Below, in pieces: positions 49,947 to 57,194 of a stretch of 64,000 bases of DNA (position 1 is the first letter of the stretch; every line of letters starts with the position of its first letter). This DNA comes from Clostridiales bacterium. Its GTDB lineage: Bacteria; Bacillota; Clostridia; Christensenellales; Aristaeellaceae. The notes beneath the pieces were generated by a model. That model did no database searches, was not told where the DNA came from, and saw only the letters and a list, made by a program, of their open reading frames with translations. The stretch is taken from positions 1 to 64,000 of the forward strand of contig SFHK01000006.1 of the NCBI GenBank assembly GCA_004556395.1, in the 5' to 3' direction. Position numbers and translations under genes: made by a program.

Positions 49947-50648
49947 ATGAAGCTTCGCATCATGACCTACAACATTCATTCCGGCCGCGACGCGTGGGGA
50001 CGGCTCGACCTCGCCGCCATCGGCGAATTCATTCGAACGCTGAATCCGGACATCCTCGCGCTGAACGAGGTGCGCATGGGTACCAGCGACGTGAACGGCG
50101 ACGAGCAGGCGCGCACGCTGGCCGCGCAGCTCGGCATGCACTGGACGTTCGCGCCCGCCATTCCCTATCTGGGCGGGCAGTACGGCATTGCCGTCCTTTC
50201 GCGTTTTCCCATCGTGCGAACGGATTTCTGGCCGGTGAAGCCGGTTCCGGTGGAGCAACGCGAAAAATACTATGAGGATCGCGTGCTGCTGCGCGCCCTT
50301 GTGGACGCGGGGCGACCCGTCGCCGTGTACACCAGCCATTACGGCCTGTCGAACGCGGAGCGCGTGAACGCCGTCGACCTGACGCTAAAGCACCTGAAGG
50401 ATGAAACAATTCCCACCGTCTTCATGGGAGATTTGAACATGGAGCCGGACGACCCGCTCATTGCGCGGCTGAAGACCGAAATGACGGACAGCGCCGAGGG
50501 ACGCTCCTTCCTGACCTTCTCCGCCGACAAGCCGGAGATTCGCATCGACTACCTGTTCCTGCGCGGCCCGTTCCGAGTGCTGAACGCCTTCGCGCCCACC
50601 TCCACCACCAGCGACCACCTGCCGCACGTGACGGACGTGGAACTGTAA
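49947..50648 (+). CDS. Endonuclease/exonuclease/phosphatase (EEP) family hydrolase
   Basis: 233 aa. Fold signatures: MTYNIHSG (about 6-13), ILALNEV (Glu metal ligand, about 37-43), TSHYGLSNAERV (about 128), FMGDLNMEP (about 156-164), TSDHLPHVTDVEL at the end. Mg-dependent phosphodiesterase; substrate may be nucleic acid, lipid or a small diester. No signal peptide. Start follows GAAAGGGGATTGCGC, the same 15-nt initiation region as the TSUP gene at 38389. Ends before a bidirectional terminator. Confidence 0.9.
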   Translation: MKLRIMTYNIHSGRDAWGRLDLAAIGEFIRTLNPDILALNEVRMGTSDVNGDEQARTLAAQLGMHWTFAPAIPYLGGQYGIAVLSRFPIVRTDFWPVKPVPVEQREKYYEDRVLLRALVDAGRPVAVYTSHYGLSNAERVNAVDLTLKHLKDETIPTVFMGDLNMEPDDPLIARLKTEMTDSAEGRSFLTFSADKPEIRIDYLFLRGPFRVLNAFAPTSTTSDHLPHVTDVEL

Positions 50649-50652
50649 ATGA

Positions 50653-50695
50653 AAAAATCATCCTCCGCACAGGAAACGCGCGGAGGATGATTTTT
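50653..50695 (+). terminator. Bidirectional terminator
   Basis: AAAATCATCCTCCG (50654-50667) pairs with CGGAGGATGATTTT (50681-50694), then TTG; A-rich on the left so it also serves the convergent minus-strand gene ending at 50698. Confidence 0.92.
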
Positions 50696-50697
50696 GT

Positions 50698-51141
50698 TTA
50701 CGGCTCAAGACAGAGCGACGCAAGCGTCGGGTCGTATCGGTACAGGGACTCAAGGCATGCGTCCCGCTCGTCGGCGAGGACGTTTTCGAGGAAGGACGCA
50801 TCCTCAAGCAGGAGGGGACAGCCGCAGAAATCTCGAATTTCGAATTCGCCGGGATACGTTTCGCCCGTCGCATAGGTGAAGGTGTCGGCCTTGACGTAAT
50901 CCGCGGGAATGGCGGCGTTTGCCGTAAGCACCTGCGATTCGTCGATTTCGGCGATTTCCTTCAGGGTATGCCGATATGGAATGAAGACGAGGCATTTTCG
51001 CTTTTCCTCGCGATGAGTTTTTGTTCTGACGCCGAACAACATCTTTTTGACGATCAGCGTTTCCTCTATGCGGCGATAGCGGCCCAGCAGCACGCATTTT
51101 GCGGCGGCACCGTTGATGACGGCGCTTATGATGGCGTACAT
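50698..51141 (-). CDS. Unrecognised 147-aa cytoplasmic protein
   Basis: No signal or helix. Mixed alpha/beta composition: MYAIISAVINGAAAKCVLLGRYR suggests a Rossmann-like or ferredoxin-like strand-helix start; ADTFTYATGETYPGEFEIRDFCGCP in the middle. Good ribosome binding site GAGGAGG. Stands between a bidirectional terminator and the FolT-like gene, which is upstream on the same strand (28 nt), so it may be the last gene of the DUF2975/HTH/FolT unit. Function unknown. Confidence 0.7.
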   Translation of the reverse strand: MYAIISAVINGAAAKCVLLGRYRRIEETLIVKKMLFGVRTKTHREEKRKCLVFIPYRHTLKEIAEIDESQVLTANAAIPADYVKADTFTYATGETYPGEFEIRDFCGCPLLLEDASFLENVLADERDACLESLYRYDPTLASLCLEP

Positions 51142-51169
51142 CGGATTTCCTCCTCGTATCAGGGGCGGT

Positions 51170-51736
51170 TTACAGCTGAAACGTTTCCTGTATCCGCGCG
51201 TCGAGGTGCAGGACTTCCAGAAGGAGGAACGTCACGATCGTCTGGACGGCCAGCATGATTCCGGCCTGCGTCAGGCGGGTAGGCAGGAGCGCCGCGAACT
51301 GAATCCATACGTTTGAGAAATTGCGTCCGGCGGCGTCGACATACAGATAGCCCCTGCCGAGGGCGATCCAGAAGGTATTCAGCCCCAGCGTCACGGAGAG
51401 CGTGGTGATGAGATAGGCGAGCAGAATCCGCACAAGGTTGTGTCGCCCGCGGAGCATCCAGCCGTATACCGCGCCGGACAGCGCCGCGGTCAGCGTGTAG
51501 CCGGGGAAGTAGCTGCCCGAGGGGAACAGCAGCGCGCCGACCACGTCCGAAAGCGCGCCCGCCAGCGCGCCGCCGCCCGCGCCGTACAGCGCGCCCGCGA
51601 ACATCACGGGCACGAAGCCGAAGCCGATCTTCACGACGGGCGTTTGAATGGAGAGAAAGCGGGAAAGAACCACCTGCATCGCCGACAGCATGGCAATGCA
51701 GGCGAGGAAGCGTATGCGTTTTTTGGTTTTGTTCAA
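51170..51736 (-). CDS. ECF transporter S component, folate (FolT) type
   Basis: 188 aa. Start TTG 51736 after GGGAGG; it overlaps the stop of the HTH gene (TTGA). Six helices; VKIGFGFVPVMFAGALYGAGGGALAGALSDVVGALLFPSGSYFPGYTLTAALSG (core GFVPVMFAGALYGAGGG and LFPSGSYFPGYTLTAA) is typical of FolT. It binds a vitamin outside and delivers it with the shared EcfAAT energising module, which is not in the window. Substrate folate is likely but not certain. Confidence 0.88.
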   Translation of the reverse strand: MNKTKKRIRFLACIAMLSAMQVVLSRFLSIQTPVVKIGFGFVPVMFAGALYGAGGGALAGALSDVVGALLFPSGSYFPGYTLTAALSGAVYGWMLRGRHNLVRILLAYLITTLSVTLGLNTFWIALGRGYLYVDAAGRNFSNVWIQFAALLPTRLTQAGIMLAVQTIVTFLLLEVLHLDARIQETFQL

Positions 51737-51954
51737 GAATTTTCCTCCCTGTCCGGCACGTATTCCAGCAGGTCGCCCGGCTGGCAGTCGAGCGCGCGGC
51801 AGATGGAATTCAGCGTTTCCATGCGAATGGCGCGCGCGTGGCCGTTTTTCAGAATGGAGATATTTGCCATCGTGATGCCAACGCGCTCGGAAAGCTCCGT
51901 TACGCTCATCTTGCGCTTCGCGAGCATCACGTCCACATTTATGATGATTGCCAT
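51733..51954 (-). CDS. Small Cro/C1-type HTH regulator (YozG-like)
   Basis: 73 aa. Start ATG 51954 (MAIIINVDVMLAKRK) after GAGGTG. The whole protein is a helix-turn-helix: SVTELSERVGITMANISILKNGHARAIRMETLNSICRALDC (core ELSERVGITMANISILKNG). The pair with DUF2975, 8 nt away, is conserved in Bacillota. It probably regulates itself and the pair; it shares its 3' end with the FolT start by overlap. Confidence 0.92.
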   Translation of the reverse strand: MAIIINVDVMLAKRKMSVTELSERVGITMANISILKNGHARAIRMETLNSICRALDCQPGDLLEYVPDREENS

Positions 51955-51962
51955 TTCGCACC

Positions 51963-52439
51963 TCACACCGTCAGGTCGTTTTCTTCCTTGATCTCGGCGG
52001 CGCGCTCCGTCAGGCGCGCGAGCGCCCGCGCCAGCAGCGCGATGACCAGCGACATGAAGATCAGAAACGCGAACAGCAGCCAGAGCCCCGGCGTGGTCAT
52101 CCGCGCGAGCGCCAGACAGGCCAGCCCGACCGCGAACCAGAGCATCGCCAGCAGCGCGAACGCGGAAATGCGATTCATCCGGCGCGCGTTTTCCAAGCAG
52201 AAAGAACGATCCCGCACGATGTTGCCGACGATGCGGGCAAAGTCAAAAAGCGCCAGCGCATACAGAGCGGCGACGACCCACGTGTACGCCAGACCCGGCC
52301 AGAAAAACATTCGATACGCCGGAAAAAGCTGCCGGGCAAACACCGCCGTCCACGGCGCGACGACGAAAAACACGATCACGCCCACCGCCGCCAGCAGCCA
52401 GACCACCGTCCACAGGCCGAAACAGGAACGCTTTTTCAT
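51963..52439 (-). CDS. DUF2975 membrane protein (YoaS-like)
   Basis: 158 aa with four helices (about 10-32, 48-68, 88-110, 118-138) and the conserved DRSFCLENARRMNRISAFA stretch between helices two and three. DUF2975 proteins are always found next to a small HTH gene, as here, and may control its activity at the membrane. Good promoter directly upstream; first gene of the unit. Confidence 0.9.
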   Translation of the reverse strand: MKKRSCFGLWTVVWLLAAVGVIVFFVVAPWTAVFARQLFPAYRMFFWPGLAYTWVVAALYALALFDFARIVGNIVRDRSFCLENARRMNRISAFALLAMLWFAVGLACLALARMTTPGLWLLFAFLIFMSLVIALLARALARLTERAAEIKEENDLTV

Positions 52440-52462
52440 ATGGCATCACCTCTTACCGGTTC

Positions 52463-52491
52463 ATTATAGCGTTCGCGGCGGGCAGTGTCAA
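52463..52491 (-). promoter_or_regulatory. Promoter of the DUF2975 unit
   Basis: Minus strand TTGACA (52491-52486), 17-nt spacer, TATAAT (52468-52463); 24 nt before the ATG, with AAGAGGTGAT as binding site. Confidence 0.87.
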
Positions 52492-52517
52492 GAACATGCC
52501 CGCCGCGAATCGCCGGA

Positions 52518-52967
52518 TTATTCGTCTTCCTGAAGCGCCGCCAGCAGCGCGTCCAGCTCCTGCGGCATGAACACGCGAACGCCCGCGCGTTCCAGCGCTT
52601 CGGCCGCTACGCCGCTGCCGTCGGTCAGGGTGCCGGTGAACGTGCCGTCATAAATTCGGCCGCGCCCGCAGGACGGACTTTTGTCCTTCAGAAGCGCACA
52701 GCGGCAGTCCAGCGCCTTCGCCAGCTCGACCGCAAGCGCCGCGCCCCGATGGAACGCTTCGGTAACGTCCGCGCCGTTCTTCGTCTTCACGCGTTCGCCG
52801 TCCCGCTCCGCGGACGGGCGCGGGGTCGGCAGACCGCCGTAGATTTCCGGACAGAACGGCACGAGCGCCGCCGCGCGGCTCAGCTCTGTCAGCGCCGCGG
52901 GCTTCGAGCGCCCGTCGTATCGGCACGGCATGCCCAGCAGGCACGCGCTCACCAGCACATGCTTCAT
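52518..52967 (-). CDS. DUF523 family protein
   Basis: 149 aa. Family signatures: VSACLLGMPCRYDG (about 6-19, two Cys), VPFCPEIYGGLPTPRPSAE (Cys about 39), LLKDKSPSCGRGRIYDGTF (about 92-110). The conserved Cys suggest metal or Fe-S binding. Function unknown. Overlaps the stop of the upstream ECF S component by 4 nt, so it is translated with it, under control of the leader at 53531-53648. Confidence 0.92.
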   Translation of the reverse strand: MKHVLVSACLLGMPCRYDGRSKPAALTELSRAAALVPFCPEIYGGLPTPRPSAERDGERVKTKNGADVTEAFHRGAALAVELAKALDCRCALLKDKSPSCGRGRIYDGTFTGTLTDGSGVAAEALERAGVRVFMPQELDALLAALQEDE

Positions 52968-53506
52968 CTGAATTTCTTTCCTTCCTTCATCAGACCGGCC
53001 TTGTCCAGCGCCATCACCAGCGGCGGAATCAGCGCGAGCTGGCAGACGATGCCCGGCCACGCCTTGATGAACGCGCCCGAGAGGAACGCCGTCATCGTGA
53101 AGTGCGAGTGCTTTGCGGCCATCAGCAGGAACATGGTAAATCCCCACATCACGCGTCCAACCAGCATGGAAATGGCCAGCGAAACCCACAGCGCCCACGG
53201 CCTGCGGGGCATTATGAGGTGCATGAGCCCGGTCATTCCACCGTAAAAGAGCATTTCCATGGCCATGGCCGTCGCCGTCGGGAACAGGGGCGGCATGCCG
53301 AAGAGCAGCGAGCGCAGAATCGGCGCGATCAGCCCGACCACCGCGCCGCACACGGGACCGCACACGAAGCCGCACAGCAGCACCGGGAAATGCATCGGCG
53401 ACAGCATGCTGCCGATTTCGGGAATCTGCATCGTCAAAAAGGGAAGCACAATGCATAGCGCGAGGAACATGGCCGAGAATACAAGCTTGCGAAGATTGGT
53501 GTTCAT
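52964..53506 (-). CDS. ECF transporter S component
   Basis: 180 aa. Start ATG 53506 (MNTNLRKLVFSAMF) after AAAGGAG. Six helices; LCIVLPFLTMQIPEIGSMLSPMHFPVLLCGFVCGP (core GSMLSPMHFPVLLCGF) is a known S-component pattern. Vitamin or precursor not identifiable. It is the first gene after a 118-nt leader with an intrinsic terminator, so a small molecule, perhaps its substrate, may control it. DUF523 follows with overlap. Confidence 0.88.
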   Translation of the reverse strand: MNTNLRKLVFSAMFLALCIVLPFLTMQIPEIGSMLSPMHFPVLLCGFVCGPVCGAVVGLIAPILRSLLFGMPPLFPTATAMAMEMLFYGGMTGLMHLIMPRRPWALWVSLAISMLVGRVMWGFTMFLLMAAKHSHFTMTAFLSGAFIKAWPGIVCQLALIPPLVMALDKAGLMKEGKKFR

Positions 53507-53530
53507 ACCGTTCGTACTCCTTTCAGGCAT

Positions 53531-53648
53531 AAAAAAATCGCCGACCCACGCATGAGCCAACGCCTCTTCCTGACGCGTTTCCTTCTTCGTATTATTAACC
53601 CCGGGGACGTTTTCGCGCCTTCTGGCGCGCGCGCGGCTTCCTGCCGCG
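53531..53648 (-). promoter_or_regulatory. Attenuator/riboswitch-like leader of the ECF S-component operon
   Basis: Read on the minus strand from about 53648: hairpin CGCGGC-5 nt-GCCGCG, hairpin CGCGCC-4 nt-GGCGCG, a single-stranded purine-rich part with AGGAAG repeated, then a choice. AACGC can pair with GCGTT (about 53578-53559), or CGTTGGCTCA (53562-53553) pairs with TGGGTCGGCG (53548-53539) over a TGCG loop, followed by A and seven T (53537-53531), a terminator. These helices exclude each other. It shows none of the conserved bases of TPP, THF, preQ1, cobalamin or T-box RNAs that I know. Confidence 0.68.
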
Positions 53649-53654
53649 CTTTTG

Positions 53655-53683
53655 ATTATAACCGATCGCGCTTCGCCTGTCAA
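53655..53683 (-). promoter_or_regulatory. Promoter of the ECF leader
   Basis: Minus strand TTGACA (53683-53678), 17-nt spacer, TATAAT (53660-53655): full consensus. Confidence 0.9.
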
Positions 53684-53696
53684 TCCCCGAAAACGC

Positions 53697-53725
53697 TTGA
53701 CAACGCGCGTCCGCGCGGCGATAAT
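53697..53725 (+). promoter_or_regulatory. Promoter of the alpha/beta hydrolase gene
   Basis: TTGACA (53697-53702), 17-nt spacer, GATAAT (53720-53725). Its -35 is 13 bp from the -35 of the divergent ECF promoter, so both may compete for polymerase. Confidence 0.8.
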
Positions 53726-53751
53726 GAAATAAAAAAACGGAGGTACCGCCC

Positions 53752-54780
53752 ATGGAACGCTATTCGATTCTTCCGCATATGGAGACCGTATTTGACCGCG
53801 AAGCCCGCCGCATGCCCGCGCCCGCAGAGGGCAGGGAGGTCGTGCTCGTGTGGCAGCGCGAGGCGCGCGCGAAGCTGTGGGAGCTGCTTTCCCTGAACCG
53901 ATTCGAGCCCTGTGCGCCGAACCCCGTGCGGCTTTCCAGCGAGACGCGCGATGGATACCGCGTCGAGCGCATGGAAATGGAAACCGAGCCGAACGTGCGC
54001 ATGCCGTTTTACGTGCTGATTCCGGACGGCGCTTCGCCCTCCGACCGGCGCGCGACGTTCATCGTGCCGCACGGACACGGCGGCGCGAGCGAGCGGACGA
54101 TCGCGCCCGACGGCGAGCGGGACGTGATGGCGCTGTCGCTGGTGAAGCGCGGCTATCTGGTTTTCGCGCCGGACGCGCGCGGCTCCGGCGACCGCCGCGA
54201 ATTCATGGACGCGGGCGACGATCGTAAAAAGAGCTGCTCGCACGGCCCGCTGAACAATCTGGCCATTGCGCTGGGCTATTCGGTGTGCGGCATGGAGGTA
54301 TGGGATCTGATGCGTCTGGCGGACTACGCGCTGTCCCGGCCGGACGCGGACGGACGGCTGGGCGCGGGCGGCTTCTCTGGCGGCGGGCAGCAGACGCTGT
54401 TCTTTGCCGCGTGCGACGAGCGCGTGGCGTTCGCCGAGGTGGGCGGCTGGTTCTACGGCTTCAAGGAATCGCTGCTGCTTTTGCCGCACAACTGCGCGTG
54501 CAACTTCGTGCCCAACCTGTGGCGCTTCTTGGACTGCGGCGACCTGGGCGCGCTGATCGCGCCGCGGCCGCTGTTCATCGAGTCCGGCGAAAACGACCAC
54601 CTGAACGGAAACGTCGGCCGGATTCAGAACGTGTACTCGCAGGTCGCCATCGCCCGAAACGCCTATGCCGCGTTGGACGCGGAGAAAAAGCTGCGCCATT
54701 CGGTGCACGAAGGCGGACACGAATGGCGCGCGCTGGATTTCTATGACTTTCTCTCGCAGAGCTTTCCGGCGACAATCTGA
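53752..54780 (+). CDS. Alpha/beta hydrolase (acetyl-esterase/DLH-like)
   Basis: 342 aa, no signal peptide. RRATFIVPHGHGGAS (oxyanion region, about 100-113), FAPDARGSGDRREF (about 142-155), nucleophile GAGGFSGGGQQTLF (Ser about 209), then GWFYGFKESLLLLPHNCACNFVPN (core), APRPLFIESGENDHLNG (Asp about 285) and the His in EGGHEW (about 325). Similar to the acetyl-esterase group acting on acylated sugars or xenobiotics. Single gene with its own promoter and a terminator at 54795-54836. Confidence 0.88.
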   Translation: MERYSILPHMETVFDREARRMPAPAEGREVVLVWQREARAKLWELLSLNRFEPCAPNPVRLSSETRDGYRVERMEMETEPNVRMPFYVLIPDGASPSDRRATFIVPHGHGGASERTIAPDGERDVMALSLVKRGYLVFAPDARGSGDRREFMDAGDDRKKSCSHGPLNNLAIALGYSVCGMEVWDLMRLADYALSRPDADGRLGAGGFSGGGQQTLFFAACDERVAFAEVGGWFYGFKESLLLLPHNCACNFVPNLWRFLDCGDLGALIAPRPLFIESGENDHLNGNVGRIQNVYSQVAIARNAYAALDAEKKLRHSVHEGGHEWRALDFYDFLSQSFPATI

Positions 54781-54794
54781 AACACCTTTCGGCA

Positions 54795-54836
54795 GGAGTG
54801 AATCGGCGACCGGCGCGGTTCACTCCGCCGTTTTTT
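54795..54836 (+). terminator. Terminator after the hydrolase gene
   Basis: GGAGTGAA (54795-54802) pairs with TTCACTCC (54819-54826), then GCCG and six T (54831-54836). It overlaps the stop codon of the convergent kinase gene. Confidence 0.85.
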
Positions 54837-56343
54837 CGTTCGAGCTTTCCGGGAGCTTTTCAGAGGAAGGACGCGATGCGGTTTCTTCGTTCGAGCTTTC
54901 CGGAGCGTTTTCAGAGGAAGAACGCGACGCGTTTTCTTCGTTTGAGCTTTCAGAAAGCGCCTTGCCGCTTGAGCCTTCCGGGAGAACGCCGGCGGGTTCC
55001 TCGGCGGGCGCGGCGGGGATGAACAGGCGGCATACGCACTGGTCACCCTGCTTTTCGATTTCGAAGGAACCGCCGTGGCTTTCCATGATCTTCCTGCAGG
55101 ACGCGATTCCGATGCCGGAGCTTTCGCCGCGCGGCACATCGGCGATGGAGTTGCGCTCCTCCATGCGGTAGCCGCCCTCGCAGGCACGCATTTCCGCTTC
55201 CACCGGCTGCACCGGGTCGGCGTACTTGCGCACGTTGGATACGAGGTTGTCGAACACCCGCCGCAGCAGCGGCACGTTGGCCAGCACCTCGCAGGTGCTT
55301 TCCTCCGCGCGCATGTCTACATGGAAACCCTCCGTTTCCAGACTCATCGCGCTTTCCGACCAAAGCTGGGTGAACAGCGTCGCCGCGTCCAGCCGCTCCT
55401 TTTCCACGGGCTTGTCGTTTTCCGAGTATACGAGGAAGTACTCGAACAGCTTGTCCGTCATTTCCTTAATCTGATACGCCTTCTGCTTGCCCGAGTGCAC
55501 GTATTTCTGCACCTGCTCAGGCGAATGACACTTGCCCAGATCGATGATATCCAGATAGCCGATCAGGCTGGTCAGCGGCGTGCGCAGGTCGTGCGACATG
55601 GCCGTGAGCAGCTCGGAGGCGTTTTTCGTCATTTCCTCCTCGTGCTCCAGCCGTTCGATGAACGACTTACGCATCTCTTCAATATCTTCCGCCAGCGTCG
55701 TCAGCTCGTCCCTGCCGCGGATGGTCATCGGCACGGAAAGCTCGCCGCCCTGCATTACCTGCAGCTGACGGCTGAGCAGCTCGATGTAGCGCGTCTTTTT
55801 GCGAATGCACAGAAGCAGCATCGCGACGAACAGCAAAAACGCCGCCGCGCCCTCAATCAGCATGGCAATATCGCGCGCGCGGTACATGGGATAATACATC
55901 ACCTTGACCACGCGGGAGCGCATCGAGCCGCGGCCGGTGTTGATCAGGCAGGTATACCAGTATTCCGAATACTGATCCTGCAGAAGGTCGTACATCGACA
56001 GCGCGTCCGACACGCCGGCGTACAAAACGCCGCTGGAATCCTGCCGGTACAGGTTGGCGGCGTCGTACACCGCCAGCATCAGATCCTTCCTTTCGCGAAC
56101 CCACTGTTGGATGCGCTCGCGGTCGGAAAAGCCGTAGTTGTTTTCCGACATGTCGGCAAGCAGCTCGGAGAAGTATTCCTTTTCGCGGGCGTAGATTTTT
56201 TCGCGCGTGTAGATTCGGCTGCGAATCAGCGCGTTGCCCGCCGCGTTCATGCCCGCGAACGCCGCCGCCGCGGTCACGAAGGAAAGCAGCGTAATCATCA
56301 GAAGCGCGAACCACAGGTGCACGCGCGGCCGTCTCTTAGTCAA
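54820..56343 (-). CDS. Sensor histidine kinase with repetitive acidic tail
   Basis: 507 aa. Helix 10-32, outside sensor (about 35-160), helix 163-183, HAMP (about 184-235), phospho-acceptor H-box AMSHDLRTPLTSLIG (His about 251), ATPase N-box FDNLVSNVRKY and glycine box ESSGIGIASCRKIM; the first glycine (DxGxG) box is degenerate. The last 55 residues form a Ser/Glu/Asn-rich tail made of 17-residue repeats (ESSNEETASRPSSEKLP and relatives). Overlaps the response regulator by 8 nt. With prsA-like and htrA genes divergent, a role in sensing envelope or secretion stress is likely. Confidence 0.92.
   Translation of the reverse strand: MTKRRPRVHLWFALLMITLLSFVTAAAAFAGMNAAGNALIRSRIYTREKIYAREKEYFSELLADMSENNYGFSDRERIQQWVRERKDLMLAVYDAANLYRQDSSGVLYAGVSDALSMYDLLQDQYSEYWYTCLINTGRGSMRSRVVKVMYYPMYRARDIAMLIEGAAAFLLFVAMLLLCIRKKTRYIELLSRQLQVMQGGELSVPMTIRGRDELTTLAEDIEEMRKSFIERLEHEEEMTKNASELLTAMSHDLRTPLTSLIGYLDIIDLGKCHSPEQVQKYVHSGKQKAYQIKEMTDKLFEYFLVYSENDKPVEKERLDAATLFTQLWSESAMSLETEGFHVDMRAEESTCEVLANVPLLRRVFDNLVSNVRKYADPVQPVEAEMRACEGGYRMEERNSIADVPRGESSGIGIASCRKIMESHGGSFEIEKQGDQCVCRLFIPAAPAEEPAGVLPEGSSGKALSESSNEENASRSSSENAPESSNEETASRPSSEKLPESSNEKTAE
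54835..54961 (-). repeat. 51-bp tandem repeats in the kinase tail
   Basis: Units begin (plus coordinates) at 54835, 54886 and 54937, the first two complete and about 90 percent identical, the third partial. 51 bp is 17 codons, so copy number can change without frameshift. Confidence 0.88.
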
Positions 56344-57034
56344 TGCGATAGCCCTTTCCCCATACGGTTTTGATATACTGCGGATTATCCGGGTCCGGCT
56401 CGATCTTGCGGCGCAGGTTGCGGATGTGCACCATGATGGTGTTGTTGCACGAATAGAAGTACGGCTCGTTCCAGATGGATTCGTACAGGTTCTGCGCCGA
56501 GAACACCTTGCGCCGGTTTTCGGCCATCAGAAGCAGCATGCGGTATTCGATGTCCGTCAGCTGCACCTCCGCGCCCGCGAGCCTGACCTCGCATGTCTGC
56601 CGGTCGATCACCAGATCGCGAATGACGATCTTTTCCTTCGATTCCTCACTTTCCTTGCCGCGATACACATAGTAGCGCCGAAGCAGCGCCTTCACGCGCG
56701 CCGTCAGCTCGGTATAGGAAAACGGCTTGGGCAGGTAATCGTCTCCGCCGGAGGAGAAGCCCATCGACTTGTCTCCGTCCTGCGATTTGGCGGTCAGGAA
56801 CAGAATCGGCGCGGTGGACGCGGCGCGAATGGCGCGGCACACCTGATAGCCGCTCTTTCCCGGCATCATCACGTCCAAAATATACAGATCAATCGCCGGA
56901 TCGATTTTGGAAATGGCGTCGTCGCCGTCCACGGCCTCCACGATTCGGAAGCCCTCGCTTTCCAGCAGAATTCGAACGACCTCGCGAATATCCGGATCGT
57001 CGTCGGCAATCATAATCAGCCGTTCGTCGGCCAT
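56336..57034 (-). CDS. OmpR/PhoB-family response regulator
   Basis: 232 aa. Receiver domain: acidic pair in IADDDPD (about 9-15), phosphorylated Asp in YILDVMMPG (about 54), Thr/Ser switch FLTAKSQ, Lys in DYLPKPFSY. C-terminal winged helix (about 135-232: DIEYRMLLLMAENRRKVFSAQNLYESIW, HIRNLRRKIEPDP, TVWGKGYRI). Start ATG after GAGAGGTGA. Transcribed with the kinase. The repeats TTAAGAA in the divergent intergenic region may be its binding sites. Confidence 0.97.
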   Translation of the reverse strand: MADERLIMIADDDPDIREVVRILLESEGFRIVEAVDGDDAISKIDPAIDLYILDVMMPGKSGYQVCRAIRAASTAPILFLTAKSQDGDKSMGFSSGGDDYLPKPFSYTELTARVKALLRRYYVYRGKESEESKEKIVIRDLVIDRQTCEVRLAGAEVQLTDIEYRMLLLMAENRRKVFSAQNLYESIWNEPYFYSCNNTIMVHIRNLRRKIEPDPDNPQYIKTVWGKGYRID

Positions 57035-57108
57035 TCGTTCTCACCTCTCTTGCATTTGTTCCTATTATAACGCCTGCGAATCCGAAATTCCATCGGCAAT
57101 GAAGCAAA

Positions 57109-57163
57109 TTAAGAATTCCTAAGGATTTTCCCGGCTGCTTTTTAAGAACTTCCATGCTATAAT
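57109..57163 (+). promoter_or_regulatory. Direct repeats TTAAGAA and -10 box of the prsA-like gene
   Basis: TTAAGAATTCC (57109-57119) and TTAAGAACTTCC (57142-57153) are direct repeats 33 bp apart (three turns), the second just before TATAAT (57158-57163). No consensus -35 is present, which fits a promoter that needs an activator such as the divergent OmpR-type regulator. On the other side, TATAAT for the regulator gene lies at 57068-57063 (minus). Confidence 0.6.
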
Positions 57164-57194
57164 GTGCCCGTACGTTGGAAAGGAGGCGATGCGC

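Noticed and set aside
54835..54961. CRISPR array
   Set aside because: The repeated units are contiguous, in frame and without spacers; they are coding repeats.
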